Assembly (NCBI GenBank): GCA_008016945.1
Contig: SSGN01000076.1
Coordinates: 1-6,584 of the forward strand
DNA: 6,584 bases
Source: Flavobacteriales bacterium
Lineage (GTDB): Bacteria; Bacteroidota; Bacteroidia; Flavobacteriales; PHOS-HE28
Direction of reading: 5' to 3'
Below are positions 1 to 6,584 of this stretch, piece by piece; position 1 is the first letter of the stretch; each line of letters starts with the position of its first letter. Below the pieces are notes generated by a model, which worked only from the letters and a program-made list of their open reading frames with translations, was not told where the DNA came from and ran no database searches. The translations under genes and the position numbers were made by a program.

Positions 1-25
1 GGGTGATGAAGGCATCGACGTTCAT
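1..25 (-). CDS. Possible start of a further minus-strand gene, cut by the window edge
   Basis: An ATG at 25-23 opens a frame reading MNVDAFIT to the window edge. It lies 22 bp downstream of the stop codon of the pentapeptide-repeat gene and on the same strand, a spacing typical of operon neighbours. Eight codons are too few to identify a family, and a chance ATG cannot be excluded. No hairpin that could act as a terminator is visible in the 22-bp gap, which mildly favours continuation of the transcript. Confidence 0.25.
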
Positions 26-47
26 AGTCACGCCAAGATACGCCCCC

Positions 48-617
48 TTACAATGCCACCTTGATGCCGTACTGGGCCAGCAGGCCCGGCAACCCATGCA
101 GGTCGAAGTAGGCACCCTTGATGCGATTCCTCGTGGGATCGATCATGAAGTTCCGGGCCGTGCGTAGATCCGCTCCGAAAAGTTCCGTCTCGTCGAAGAC
201 CGCACCAGCCAGGTCGCAATCATCGAACACGGCTTGGCGGAGGTCGGCGCCACTGAGGTCGACCTCTACCAATGAACAGTGCTTGAAGGTCGTGTCCTTC
301 AATACAAGTGATCGTAAGATGGCGAAATCCAGCCGGCATTGCTCGAACCCGAAAGCCAACAAGAACGGATGGCACCGGTCGAACGGGATGCCGAGCAACT
401 TGCAGCCACGGAAGATCACTTGCCGGAAACCGGTGCGATCCACTTGGGCATTGCTGAGGTCGCACTGCTCAAAGGCGCATTCGATGAAGACCGACTTCCG
501 CAGGTCGGCTTCCATCCAGCGTCCGTTGCGGAACGTGCAGCGCTCGAACTCCGCACCAGCGAAGCCCTCTGCCTGGAGGTCCACGCCGGTGAAGACCTTG
601 TCCTGGTAGCGTTTCAT
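48..617 (-). CDS. Pentapeptide-repeat protein with Qnr/McbG-like C-terminal cap
   Basis: This 189-aa cytoplasmic protein is built of A(D/N)LXX-type five-residue repeats that fold as a right-handed quadrilateral beta-helix. Two repeat blocks are visible, about residues 8-72 (e.g. GVDLQ, EADLR, CDLSN) and 88-154 (e.g. VDLSGADLRQAVF, CDLAGAVF, FGADLR), separated by an irregular stretch (LLGIPFDRCHPFLLAF, 73-88). The C-terminus (156-187, with IDPTRNRIKGAYF then LPGLLAQYGIKV) resembles the terminal helix through which Qnr and McbG-type proteins dimerise. Qnr proteins are slightly longer, about 214-218 aa. Those relatives bind DNA gyrase or topoisomerase IV and protect them from poisons; that this one does so is inference only, since many chromosomal pentapeptide proteins have no known role. 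The ATG at 617 overlaps the acetyltransferase stop (ATGA), so the start is well supported and translation is probably coupled. No signal peptide is seen. Confidence 0.9.
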   Translation of the reverse strand: MKRYQDKVFTGVDLQAEGFAGAEFERCTFRNGRWMEADLRKSVFIECAFEQCDLSNAQVDRTGFRQVIFRGCKLLGIPFDRCHPFLLAFGFEQCRLDFAILRSLVLKDTTFKHCSLVEVDLSGADLRQAVFDDCDLAGAVFDETELFGADLRTARNFMIDPTRNRIKGAYFDLHGLPGLLAQYGIKVAL

Positions 618-1138
618 CGATCGGTAGCCAAACGTGCGTACACATCCAGGCTGATGAGTCGGCCATCCTTCACCTCGCAGTCGCGCAAGGTGCCTTCATG
701 CGCGAAGCCAGCACGCTGAAGCACGCGTGCGCTCGCGGTGTTCTCCGTTTCCACTTCGGCCATGATGCGATGCAGGCCCAGCACTTGGAATGCATGATGG
801 ATCACCAGGGGAAGCACATCGGAGATGATGCCTTGGCGCCAATGCTCCGGCAACAGCCAGAAACCGAGCTCGCAACGCCGGTGCTGTGCAATGATGTTGT
901 TGATGTCGATGGCACCGCTGAAGCCGTGGTCGCTCGTGGCGCGGATGGCCCACCATTGTCCGGTGCCCTCGCGTGCGATCGAGGCGTACCAATCCATCTG
1001 CTCCTGCGTAGCCTCCAGTGTCGGGTAGCTTACCGCATAGTGTCGAACCACATCCGGGTGCGAGAGTCCACGGTGGATGTACACCTTGTCCTCCGCGACG
1101 ATGGGATGAAGTTCGTAACGACCAGTGACGCTGCGCAT
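614..1138 (-). CDS. GNAT-family N-acetyltransferase, RimJ/RimL type
   Basis: This 174-aa protein is predicted to transfer an acetyl group from acetyl-CoA to an amine, either a protein N-terminus or a small molecule. The fold is recognisable: an N-terminal strand-helix region, WWAIRATSDHGFSGAIDI around 62-79 (the W-A-I, then G-x-I strand typical of RimJ/RimL), motif A at about 90-107 (ELGFWLLPEHWRQGIISD, with R-Q-G at the CoA pyrophosphate loop), and motif B at 123-145 (HRIMAEVETENTASARVLQR followed by AGF), where N and S residues commonly contact CoA. The motif A loop is less glycine-rich than the canonical Q/RxxGxG/A. The length is normal for the subfamily. The ATG at 1138 is the natural start. 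The stop lies inside the start codon of the pentapeptide-repeat gene. The cold-shock gene ends 43 bp upstream on the same strand, so cotranscription is possible. The substrate cannot be inferred from sequence. Confidence 0.92.
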   Translation of the reverse strand: MRSVTGRYELHPIVAEDKVYIHRGLSHPDVVRHYAVSYPTLEATQEQMDWYASIAREGTGQWWAIRATSDHGFSGAIDINNIIAQHRRCELGFWLLPEHWRQGIISDVLPLVIHHAFQVLGLHRIMAEVETENTASARVLQRAGFAHEGTLRDCEVKDGRLISLDVYARLATDR

Positions 1139-1181
1139 GCGTACGGTTCAAGAGCCCGGTTGAAGGGCGAAGGAAGCACGT

Positions 1182-1625
1182 TCAACCTTTCCGCACGCGC
1201 ACGGCGTTCATCCCGCGTGGGCCGCGTTCGGTCTCGAAGATCACCTTGTCGTTCTGCGTCACATCATCCAACAACCCGCTCACGTGTACGAAGTAGCGCT
1301 CCTGGGTGCCGTCTTCCTTGATGAAACCGAAGCCCTTCGAGGTATCGAAGAAATCGATCCGGCCGGTATGCTCATTGCTCACCTCCTCGTGCTCGCGGCG
1401 CGGCACGCCGATCTCGATATCCTCCAGAGAGACCTCCTTGCGTTTGGTGGGGTCCGGAGGGGTACTTGTGATCATCCCGTTCTCGTCGACGTAAGCCAGC
1501 ATGCTATCCAAGCCACCACCGCTGGCGTTGGCCTTGCGCTCTTCCTTGCGGCGCTCCTTCTCTTCGTGTTTCTGCTGGCGCTTTTTCTCCTTTTCGCGCT
1601 TGTTGAACGATCCTGATGATGCCAA
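1182..1625 (-). CDS. Cold-shock-domain protein with Lys/Glu-rich N-terminal extension (TTG start)
   Basis: A 147-aa single-stranded nucleic-acid binding protein. The cold-shock domain occupies about residues 87-147 (from TGRIDFFD) and shows RNP1 as KGFGFI (97-102) and RNP2 as YFVHVS (111-116), with the usual G-L-DD and final VRVRKG. Before it comes a highly charged segment (about 8-32, rich in K, E, R), likely helical and possibly RNA-binding, then a linker with LDSMLAYVDENG and TPPDPTKRKE. This architecture is common in Bacteroidota. No in-frame ATG exists before the charged region. I chose the TTG at 1625 because it gives MASSGSFNKREKEKKR, matching the family's usual MA-S-(T/S)FNKKE-type beginning. 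An in-frame TTG at 1655 would add ten residues that do not fit. No Shine-Dalgarno sequence is visible. The role is probably RNA chaperoning or translation tuning; whether it is cold-induced is unknown. Confidence 0.88.
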   Translation of the reverse strand: MASSGSFNKREKEKKRQQKHEEKERRKEERKANASGGGLDSMLAYVDENGMITSTPPDPTKRKEVSLEDIEIGVPRREHEEVSNEHTGRIDFFDTSKGFGFIKEDGTQERYFVHVSGLLDDVTQNDKVIFETERGPRGMNAVRVRKG

Positions 1626-1661
1626 TTGAGGGGTGTGCTTGTTATGCCATACCAACCACTA

Positions 1662-1687
1662 CCCGAATGTCGGGCAGCCTGATAGGC
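1662..1687 (-). promoter_or_regulatory. Two small hairpins in the putative cold-shock gene leader
   Basis: Read on the minus strand, GCCT-atc-AGGC (1687-1677) is followed by CCCGA-cat-TCGGG (1674-1662). Both stems are perfect but short (4 and 5 bp, 3-nt loops). They lie between the -7-like element at 1692-1699 and the TTG start at 1625, so they would be in the 5' leader of the mRNA. A minimal ATG-GCA-TAA reading frame (1650-1642), out of frame with the gene, follows them. Structured leaders are known for cold-shock genes in other bacteria; any regulatory role here is inference. Confidence 0.3.
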
Positions 1688-1691
1688 GATA

Positions 1692-1699
1692 TAAAGATA
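1692..1699 (-). promoter_or_regulatory. Possible Bacteroidota -7 promoter element for the cold-shock gene
   Basis: The minus-strand octamer TATCTTTA matches the Bacteroidota -7 consensus TAnnTTTG except at the last base. It is about 66 nt upstream of the TTG start at 1625. No convincing -33 TTTG lies at the expected distance of about 19 bp, so support is weak. The region is also visibly more AT-rich than its surroundings. Confidence 0.3.
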
Positions 1700-1704
1700 G
1701 GGTT

Positions 1705-1730
1705 TCCGCGCGCTCTTGCGGATCCGCGGA
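1705..1730 (-). terminator. Weak terminator-like inverted repeat after pgk
   Basis: On the minus strand, TCCGCG (1730-1725) and CGCGGA (1710-1705) are perfectly complementary around a 14-nt spacer, 6 bp after the pgk stop codon. The 10-bp palindrome GCGGATCCGC (1718-1727) overlaps it and offers a competing fold. No run of T follows, only CCCTATCTTTATAT, so this is not a classical intrinsic terminator. It is the only candidate between pgk and the cold-shock gene. Confidence 0.3.
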
Positions 1731-1735
1731 CCTTA

Positions 1736-2926
1736 TCACCCCTGCACCGCCGCGATCCCCGGCAGCACCTTGCCTTCCAGGTATTCCAGCATGGCCCCAC
1801 CGCCAGTGCTCACGTAGCTGATCTTGTCCGCCAGCCCGAATTGATTCACGGCAGCCACACTGTCACCACCACCGACTAGCGAGAATGCTCCCTTGCTGGT
1901 GGCGTCGGCCACGGCTTGTGCGATGGCCACCGTGCCTTGCTGGAAGGGCTTCATTTCGAAAACACCCATGGGTCCGTTCCACAACAGCGTCTTGCTCCGC
2001 AGGATGGCCGCGAGGAATGCGTCGATGCTCTTGGGGCCGATGTCCAGGGCCATCCAACCATCGGGAACTGCGTCGGCGGCACACTGGTCGGTATTAGCGG
2101 TCTCGGCGAAGGCATCGGCCACCACGGCGTCGGTGGGGATGTGCAGCTTCACGCCCTTCGCCGCCGCCTCCTTGATGATGTCGCGTGCGGTGTCAAGCAG
2201 GTCGTCTTCCACCAGGGAGGCGCCGGTGTGGCCGCCTTGCGCCTTTACGAAGGTGTTGGCCATACCGCCACCGATGATGAGCTCGTCGCACTTCCCGATC
2301 AGGTTCTGCAGCACATCGATCTTGCTGCTCACTTTGCTGCCGCCCACGATGGCGGTCATGGGGCGTTGGGGGGCACCGAGCACCTTGCCCACGCTGTCGA
2401 TCTCGGCCTGCATGAGGTAACCGAACAGCTTGGCGGTGGGGAAGAACTTCGCCACGATGGTGGTGCTGGCGTGGGCGCGGTGAGCCGTACCGAAGGCGTC
2501 GTTCACGTACACATCACCGAGCGCGCTCAGGTGTTTGCTGAAGGCCTCGTCACCGCCCTCTTCCTCGGGGTGGAAGCGCAGGTTCTCCAGCACCAATATT
2601 TCTCCGGGCTTCAGCGCTGCCGCCTTGGCCTGTGCATCGGGGCCCACACAGTCGGTGGCAAAGAGCACGGGCTTGCCGAGCAACGTGCTCAAGTGTTCGG
2701 CCACGGGCTTCAGGCTCATGGCGGGGTTCACCTTGCCCTTGGGGCGGCCCAGGTGGCTCATGAGGATGGCGCTGCCGCCGTCCTTCAGGATCTTGTTCAC
2801 CGTGGCCACGATGGCGCGTGCACGAGTATCGTCGGTGACCTTGCCGGTGGCGTCCTGGGGAACGTTGAGGTCCACGCGGACAAGGGCTTTCTTGCCGGCG
2901 AAGGAGAAGGTGTCCATGGTGAGCAT
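1736..2926 (-). CDS. pgk: Phosphoglycerate kinase
   Basis: This 396-aa cytoplasmic enzyme (EC 2.7.2.3) interconverts 1,3-bisphosphoglycerate plus ADP and 3-phosphoglycerate plus ATP in glycolysis and gluconeogenesis. Family signatures appear in order: RVDLNVP (17-23), SHLGRP (57-62), LENLRF (113-118, with R117), [14 protein letters not shown] (141-154) in the substrate-binding N-domain; GGSKVSSKI (195-203, nucleotide-contacting lysines), WNGPMGVFE (316-324, with the ATP-contacting E324), GGGDS (352-356) and STGGGA (373-378) in the nucleotide-binding C-domain. Length is normal and nothing is broken. I chose the ATG at 2926 ([13 protein letters not shown]) because Bacteroidota homologues begin M-x-T-x-D-x-F; an ATG at 2917 would lose three residues. 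The open frame extends upstream to 3301, but that part lacks kinase character and overlaps the divergent gene. A -7-like promoter element lies about 42 bp upstream. The SHLGRP and GGSKV variants fit Bacteroidota. Confidence 0.98.
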   Translation of the reverse strand: MLTMDTFSFAGKKALVRVDLNVPQDATGKVTDDTRARAIVATVNKILKDGGSAILMSHLGRPKGKVNPAMSLKPVAEHLSTLLGKPVLFATDCVGPDAQAKAAALKPGEILVLENLRFHPEEEGGDEAFSKHLSALGDVYVNDAFGTAHRAHASTTIVAKFFPTAKLFGYLMQAEIDSVGKVLGAPQRPMTAIVGGSKVSSKIDVLQNLIGKCDELIIGGGMANTFVKAQGGHTGASLVEDDLLDTARDIIKEAAAKGVKLHIPTDAVVADAFAETANTDQCAADAVPDGWMALDIGPKSIDAFLAAILRSKTLLWNGPMGVFEMKPFQQGTVAIAQAVADATSKGAFSLVGGGDSVAAVNQFGLADKISYVSTGGGAMLEYLEGKVLPGIAAVQG

Positions 2927-2967
2927 GTGGGCTGTTCGGGCGATGTGACGCGAAGCCGAACGCGGCG

Positions 2968-2975
2968 CGAAAATA
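2968..2975 (-). promoter_or_regulatory. Possible -7 promoter element for pgk
   Basis: The minus-strand octamer TATTTTCG, followed by CGCC, matches TAnnTTTG with one mismatch and lies 42 bp before the chosen pgk ATG at 2926. The expected -33 TTTG about 19 bp further upstream is not present (CAAT is found there). It is the most AT-rich spot in this GC-rich intergenic stretch. Confidence 0.4.
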
Positions 2976-3114
2976 GGGGAGTGGCCGCAAGCACATTGCC
3001 ACGTGGAGGGTGTGGTACCACGCATGGTGTTCAAGTCGATGTGGCGGATCGTCCACAATGCTGCATGTACTGACACGTATCCGTGCAAAACCCTTGATGG
3101 ACCGGCGCAACGAC

Positions 3115-3168
3115 CGGCAATGCGCGGGATACGTTTGTCGGCATTGTTGCCGATCTCGTGATCGCAAC
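3115..3168 (+). promoter_or_regulatory. Nested inverted repeats in the leader/promoter of the surface-protein gene
   Basis: Three overlapping symmetries occur in 54 bp. CGGCAATGC (3115-3123) is complementary to GCATTGTTGCCG (3141-3152) apart from a 3-base bulge, and these arms bracket the -7-like element at 3130-3137. CGGCA-ttgt-TGCCG (3139-3152) is a second, local stem. GTTGCCGATC-tcgt-GATCGCAAC (3146-3168) is a 9-bp stem with one bulged C and ends 14 nt before the ATG at 3183. The second and third share bases and cannot form together. This could be an operator, an mRNA structure, or chance in GC-rich DNA. Confidence 0.35.
3130..3137 (+). promoter_or_regulatory. Possible -7 promoter element for the surface-protein gene
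   Basis: TACGTTTG is a full match to the Bacteroidota -7 consensus TAnnTTTG and would place transcription start near 3144, giving a leader of about 40 nt before the ATG at 3183. The -33 TTTG is not found at about 19 bp upstream, so the call rests on one element and its position. Confidence 0.45.
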
Positions 3169-3182
3169 GGATCCCTGAGCCC

Positions 3183-6100
3183 ATGCGTGCACTACTTCCC
3201 GGACTGTTGTTCTTTCTGACCCTTACCCGAACCAGCGCACAAGTGGCCGTTTGCGGTTCGCCGGGAACGGATGGTCCTGCGAACGCCGCAGCAGTGATCA
3301 ATTCCTACTTTGCGATCAACGGGAACCAGAACGTTCCTGTTGGGGCTACATCGCTCGTGCTGGGTGCTGTGCCCGCCACGGACGCCTCGGGGAACAGCTT
3401 CGGAAGCATTTCCATCGCTCCCGGTGATCTGGTCCTGATCATCCAGATGCAGGATGCGGATATCAGCACGGCGAACAGCGACCTCTATGGCGGCAACAAT
3501 GCGACCGGTGGTCCTGATGCGCTGGGCGGCACAGGATTCACCGCGCTGAACAACACCGGCCGGTATGAGTACTTGGTAGCCACCAATAGCGTGCCTCTCT
3601 CCGGAGGTACACTCACCTTCAGAGCAGGTGGAACAGCTGGTGGAACCGTATATGCATATACCAACCAGGACGGTACTTCCACGGCCACACAGAAGCGTTT
3701 TCAAGTGGTGCGTGTGCCACAGTATTCCAACCTGACGCTCACCTCCGACCTTATCTGCCCACCGTGGAACGGTAGCGCTGGCGGTGTGCTCGCCTTTGAT
3801 GTGGCAGGCACGTTGAGCTTCAATGGCTTCACGGTGAACGCCAATGCGCGCGGCTTCCGTGGTGGGTATCAGGACCAAGCGAGCTCTGGTGCCAACGTAA
3901 GCACCACCTATGTGACCACGTCGCTCACTGAGTCGTCCGGCAAAGGCGAGAATATCGCCGGCACACCGCGCTTCATGTGGAACGGGTTCAACCCGGTGGA
4001 TCTGGGTGCGGCATGGAACGGGTTCCCTGGCGGTGACTTCGGACGGGGTGCTCCTGGCAATGGTGGCGGTGGCGGTAATGACCACAACGCTGGTGTGCGC
4101 GGCGGCGTAGGTGGCGGACTGGTGATCATGAACGTGGGCAACATCGCGGGTGCCGGCACGATCACCGCCAATGGATCCTATGGCGAACCCGGTGTCTTCG
4201 GTAGTGCGCCGGATGGCGCGGGTGGTGGCGGTGGTGGTGGCACCATCTTCGTGAACGCTTCGCTCACGAGCCCCACGGCCAACCTGACCCTGCAAGCCAA
4301 CGGTAGACGCGGTGGCAACACCTTGAACGATGCAGGCGATGAGCACGGTCCGGGTGGCGGTGGCGGAGGAGGTGCCATCTGGTTCAACCTACCCGGCGCT
4401 ACGCTCAGCACCGCCATTGCAGGAGGGGCCAGTGGCCGGGCGAACAACGGCGCGGGCATCGCTCATGGCTCGGCCAACGGCCAGAGCGGTACCGCCAACT
4501 CCTTCGTTACCACTGCGCTGCCCACCTATCTGCAAGGCACCAGCAGCAGCTGCCTGCCCACGTTGGCGGTGACCAAGACCTCCGCCAGTGCCACTTCTGG
4601 CGTGCCCGTTGCCCAAGGCGAGAACACCACCTACACCCTGGTGGTCTCCAATGCCACTTCCGGCGGTGGCGCCTCTGGCGTTCGTGTACGCGATATCCTG
4701 CCCAGTGGATTCTCCTTCGTGAGCGCCACCATCGCCTATGCTGGCGGTGCTGCCGGTCCGGCAACGCTCACCAACCTGGGTACTGCGCAGGAGCCGGTGT
4801 TCGGTGATCTGAACCTGCCAGCGGGAGGGTCGGCCACCATTGTGCTTACTGCTGCTGTGGGACCCAACATCGCCCCTGGTGTGTACCAGAACGGCGCTGA
4901 GGTGAGCTACCTCGATCCCACCCGCACGGCTGCTCAACCGGACCGTCGGATCTCGCCTGCCACAAACGCGTATCCGGGCAGCAACACCACCTACCAGACC
5001 GGTGGTTCCGTGCCTGGCAGCAACTACAGCAATGCGGTGGGCGGACCTGTAGGTGAGAACGTCTTCGTGCGGGCCATTCCCCGGCCCGGCAATGATGCCT
5101 TCACCATGAACGAGGATGCGGTGCTCAGCGATGTGCTCAGCACCAACGATAGCGATGCGGATGATCCACTGGCGAACCTCACCTGGTCGTTGCTCAATGG
5201 CGGCACCGCAGCAGCCAATGGTACCGTGGTGGTGAACCCCGATGGGTCCTTCACCTACACGCCGAACGCCAACGTGAACGGCACCTTCGTCTTCGAGTAC
5301 AACCTCTGCGATGACGATGGCCTGTGCGGTGTGGGCACCGTGGTGATCACCGTGAACGCTGTGGCTGATGCGCCCGTGGCCAACGATGACAACGGCGGCA
5401 CCCTCACGGAGGACGGCCCCAACGGCTTCGTGAACATCCTGACCAACGACACCGATGCCGATGGCAACCCGAGCGGTCCCACCAATGGTGCGGGTCAGTT
5501 CTCGGTGGACCTGGACCTGACGACACCGGGCCTGCAGACCACCATCACCACGGCACAGGGAATCTGGACCTACAACCCCGCGAACGGTGCCATCGACCTG
5601 GACCTGGCGGCCAACTTCAACGGGGTCGCATCCATTCCCTATCGACTGTGCGACCCCACTGGACTCTGCGATGATGCCACCATCACCTTCACCGTTACTG
5701 CGGTGAACGACGTGCCCATCGCCAACAACGATAACGGTGGCACCCTGCAGGAAGATGGACCCAATGGCACCATCAATGTGCTGCTGAACGACACCGATGC
5801 AGATGGCAACCCCACGGCACCCACCAACAACTTCGGGCAATTCTCGGTGGACCTTGATCCCGATGCGGTGGGCCTGCAGATCATCTTCCCCACCACGCAA
5901 GGCGTATGGACCTACAGCGGTGCAACCGGTGTGGTCACCTTCGACCCGGCCACCAACTTCAATGGCACCGCTACGATCACCTATGTGCTCTGCGACCCAT
6001 CCTTCGGTTGCGACGATGCGGTGATCACCTTCACGGTGGAGCCGGTGAACGACCCGCCGGTGGCCAACAACGATGCGGTGACCATCGCGGAGGATGGACA

Positions 6101-6584
6101 GGCCACCCTCAGCGTGGTGACCAACGACAACGACATTGCTGATGGCGGTGCGCTGGACCTCACCTCGCTCACCGTGATCGAGGGGCCCAACAGCGGCACG
6201 GCCGTGGCCAACGGCGATGGCACCATCACCTACACGCCGGGCCCCAACTTCAACGGCAACGATACGGTCACCTACCGCATCTGCGACCTGGGCACGCCAC
6301 TGCCCGCCTTGTGCAGCACCGCCATCCTTGTGATCACCGTGACACCGGTGAACGACGGACCCGTGGCCAACGATGATACGGGTGGCACTCTGGCCGAGGA
6401 CGGCCCGAACGGCACGGTGAACGTGCTGGCCAACGACACCGATCTGGACGGCAACCCCACCGCGCCCACCAACGGGCCGGGCCAGTTCACCGTGGACCTC
6501 AACGCAGGTACCGCAGGCATCCAGACCGCAGTGACCAACGCGCAGGGCGTGTGGACCTACAACGCTTCCACCGGTGTGGTCACC
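3183..6584 (+). CDS. Large secreted DUF11 / tandem-95 Ig-like repeat surface protein (3' end beyond window)
   Basis: I translated this frame from ATG 3183: 1134 codons without a stop, ending at the window edge, so the protein is C-terminally incomplete. Residues 1-19 form a signal peptide (basic R2, hydrophobic [11 protein letters not shown], likely cut at TSA|Q20). Residues 20-455 are a glycine-rich region with [10 protein letters not shown] (86-95), [10 protein letters not shown] followed later by [29 protein letters not shown] from about 252, and Gly runs at 294-298, 347-353 and 391-397; I know this layout from DUF11 proteins but no domain name. Residues 461 to about 630 ([35 protein letters not shown]) are a DUF11-like beta-sandwich. 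From 635 come cadherin/Ig-like repeats of the tandem-95 kind, four complete and a fifth cut. Such proteins are usually exported in Bacteroidota and act in adhesion, gliding or aggregation; a type IX sorting domain may follow outside the window. The substrate is unknown. The ATG is supported by the signal peptide and upstream promoter-like element. Confidence 0.9.
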   Translation, partial: MRALLPGLLFFLTLTRTSAQVAVCGSPGTDGPANAAAVINSYFAINGNQNVPVGATSLVLGAVPATDASGNSFGSISIAPGDLVLIIQMQDADISTANSDLYGGNNATGGPDALGGTGFTALNNTGRYEYLVATNSVPLSGGTLTFRAGGTAGGTVYAYTNQDGTSTATQKRFQVVRVPQYSNLTLTSDLICPPWNGSAGGVLAFDVAGTLSFNGFTVNANARGFRGGYQDQASSGANVSTTYVTTSLTESSGKGENIAGTPRFMWNGFNPVDLGAAWNGFPGGDFGRGAPGNGGGGGNDHNAGVRGGVGGGLVIMNVGNIAGAGTITANGSYGEPGVFGSAPDGAGGGGGGGTIFVNASLTSPTANLTLQANGRRGGNTLNDAGDEHGPGGGGGGGAIWFNLPGATLSTAIAGGASGRANNGAGIAHGSANGQSGTANSFVTTALPTYLQGTSSSCLPTLAVTKTSASATSGVPVAQGENTTYTLVVSNATSGGGASGVRVRDILPSGFSFVSATIAYAGGAAGPATLTNLGTAQEPVFGDLNLPAGGSATIVLTAAVGPNIAPGVYQNGAEVSYLDPTRTAAQPDRRISPATNAYPGSNTTYQTGGSVPGSNYSNAVGGPVGENVFVRAIPRPGNDAFTMNEDAVLSDVLSTNDSDADDPLANLTWSLLNGGTAAANGTVVVNPDGSFTYTPNANVNGTFVFEYNLCDDDGLCGVGTVVITVNAVADAPVANDDNGGTLTEDGPNGFVNILTNDTDADGNPSGPTNGAGQFSVDLDLTTPGLQTTITTAQGIWTYNPANGAIDLDLAANFNGVASIPYRLCDPTGLCDDATITFTVTAVNDVPIANNDNGGTLQEDGPNGTINVLLNDTDADGNPTAPTNNFGQFSVDLDPDAVGLQIIFPTTQGVWTYSGATGVVTFDPATNFNGTATITYVLCDPSFGCDDAVITFTVEPVNDPPVANNDAVTIAEDGQATLSVVTNDNDIADGGALDLTSLTVIEGPNSGTAVANGDGTITYTPGPNFNGNDTVTYRICDLGTPLPALCSTAILVITVTPVNDGPVANDDTGGTLAEDGPNGTVNVLANDTDLDGNPTAPTNGPGQFTVDLNAGTAGIQTAVTNAQGVWTYNASTGVVT
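5085..6584 (+). repeat. Tandem cadherin/Ig-like protein repeats (five units, last incomplete)
   Basis: Units begin at a conserved P-(V/I)-A-N-(D/N)-D or PGNDAF box: residues 635, 731, 845, 959 and 1060 (DNA 5085, 5373, 5715, 6057, 6360). Spacings are 96, 114, 114 and 101 residues. Each unit has an ED box (NEDAV, TEDGPNG, QEDGPNG, AEDGQ, AEDGPNG), an Asp-rich loop starting at N655, N755, N869, N981 and N1084 ([16 protein letters not shown] twice, [18 protein letters not shown]), a (F/I)TYTP or WTYN strand, an NFNG turn, and a closing ITVNAV/VTPVND-type strand. DxDxDG loops in such repeats commonly bind Ca2+. At the DNA level the units are clearly diverged, not recent identical copies. Confidence 0.88.

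Noticed and set aside
118..719. Plus-strand frames of 163 and 126 codons over the pentapeptide gene
   Set aside because: They are antisense to a clear pentapeptide-repeat protein, and the translations show no domain.
3012..3021. 10-bp palindrome GTGGTACCAC in the divergent intergenic region
   Set aside because: It is a single short palindrome not positioned at either promoter-like element; chance is the simplest explanation.
1916..3073. 385-codon plus-strand open frame antisense to pgk
   Set aside because: It mirrors the conserved pgk coding sequence. Its translation is rich in G, H and V with no recognisable domain, as expected for a shadow frame in GC-rich coding DNA.
2927..3301. N-terminal extension of phosphoglycerate kinase by 125 residues
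   Set aside because: The frame stays open, but the extension lacks family similarity, contains the putative promoter and overlaps the divergent surface gene. Family alignment supports the start at 2926.
4221..4241. GGT/GGC run as a possible slipped-strand phase-variation tract
   Set aside because: The tract encodes seven glycines with mixed GGT and GGC codons, and triplet changes would keep the frame, so it cannot switch the gene off.
3192..4346. 384-codon minus-strand open frame antisense to the surface protein
   Set aside because: The plus strand here encodes a signal peptide and recognisable beta-rich domains. The antisense translation is low-complexity (T, A, R, G) with no motif.
4389..5900. 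503-codon minus-strand open frame antisense to DUF11 and the repeats
   Set aside because: Its apparent repeated His/Gly/Val pattern is only the complement of the tandem-95 repeats on the plus strand. No family is recognisable.
5085..6584. Repeat array as a CRISPR or recent DNA tandem repeat
   Set aside because: Units are about 290-340 bp, coding and in frame, and diverged at the DNA level, with similarity strongest in protein motifs.

Overview
The window looks like chromosomal DNA from a GC-rich (roughly 60 % by eye) member of the Bacteroidota, probably a Flavobacteriales-like lineage. Four things point there: a phosphoglycerate kinase with the GGSKVSSKI variant and a Bacteroidota-style N-terminus; a cold-shock-domain protein with the long Lys/Glu-rich N-terminal extension typical of that phylum; TAnnTTTG-like -7 promoter elements in place of an E. 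coli-type -10, with no obvious Shine-Dalgarno sequences; and a very large secreted repeat protein. The placement is inference from recognised families; no 16S rRNA or other marker is present.

Layout. Positions 1-2926 carry a co-directional minus-strand group, in transcription order: phosphoglycerate kinase (2926 to 1736), a cold-shock-domain protein starting at a TTG codon (1625 to 1182), a GNAT acetyltransferase (1138 to 614), a pentapeptide-repeat protein overlapping it by 4 bp (617 to 48), and perhaps the first codons of a further gene (25 to 1). The 110-bp gap between pgk and the cold-shock gene holds a weak terminator-like inverted repeat, a -7-like element and two small leader hairpins, so the cold-shock gene may head its own unit. 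The acetyltransferase and pentapeptide genes are very probably translationally coupled.

Positions 2927-3182 are a divergent intergenic region with one -7-like element per strand and nested inverted repeats near the plus-strand element. From 3183 to the window edge a single plus-strand frame stays open for exactly 1134 codons without a stop. It encodes the N-terminal part of a very large secreted protein: signal peptide, a glycine-rich N-terminal region, a DUF11-like domain, then at least five cadherin/Ig-like 'tandem-95' repeats with Asp-rich probable Ca2+-binding loops and a recurring Cys pair. The C-terminus, where a type IX secretion sorting domain would be expected, lies outside the window.

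The minus-strand genes are a housekeeping glycolytic gene plus small accessory cytoplasmic proteins; the plus-strand gene is a surface or adhesion-type protein with no evident functional link to them. I found no mobile element, CRISPR array, tRNA or rRNA, and no convincing new multi-gene system. The least described parts are the surface protein's N-terminal region and repeat organisation, and the coupled GNAT/pentapeptide pair.
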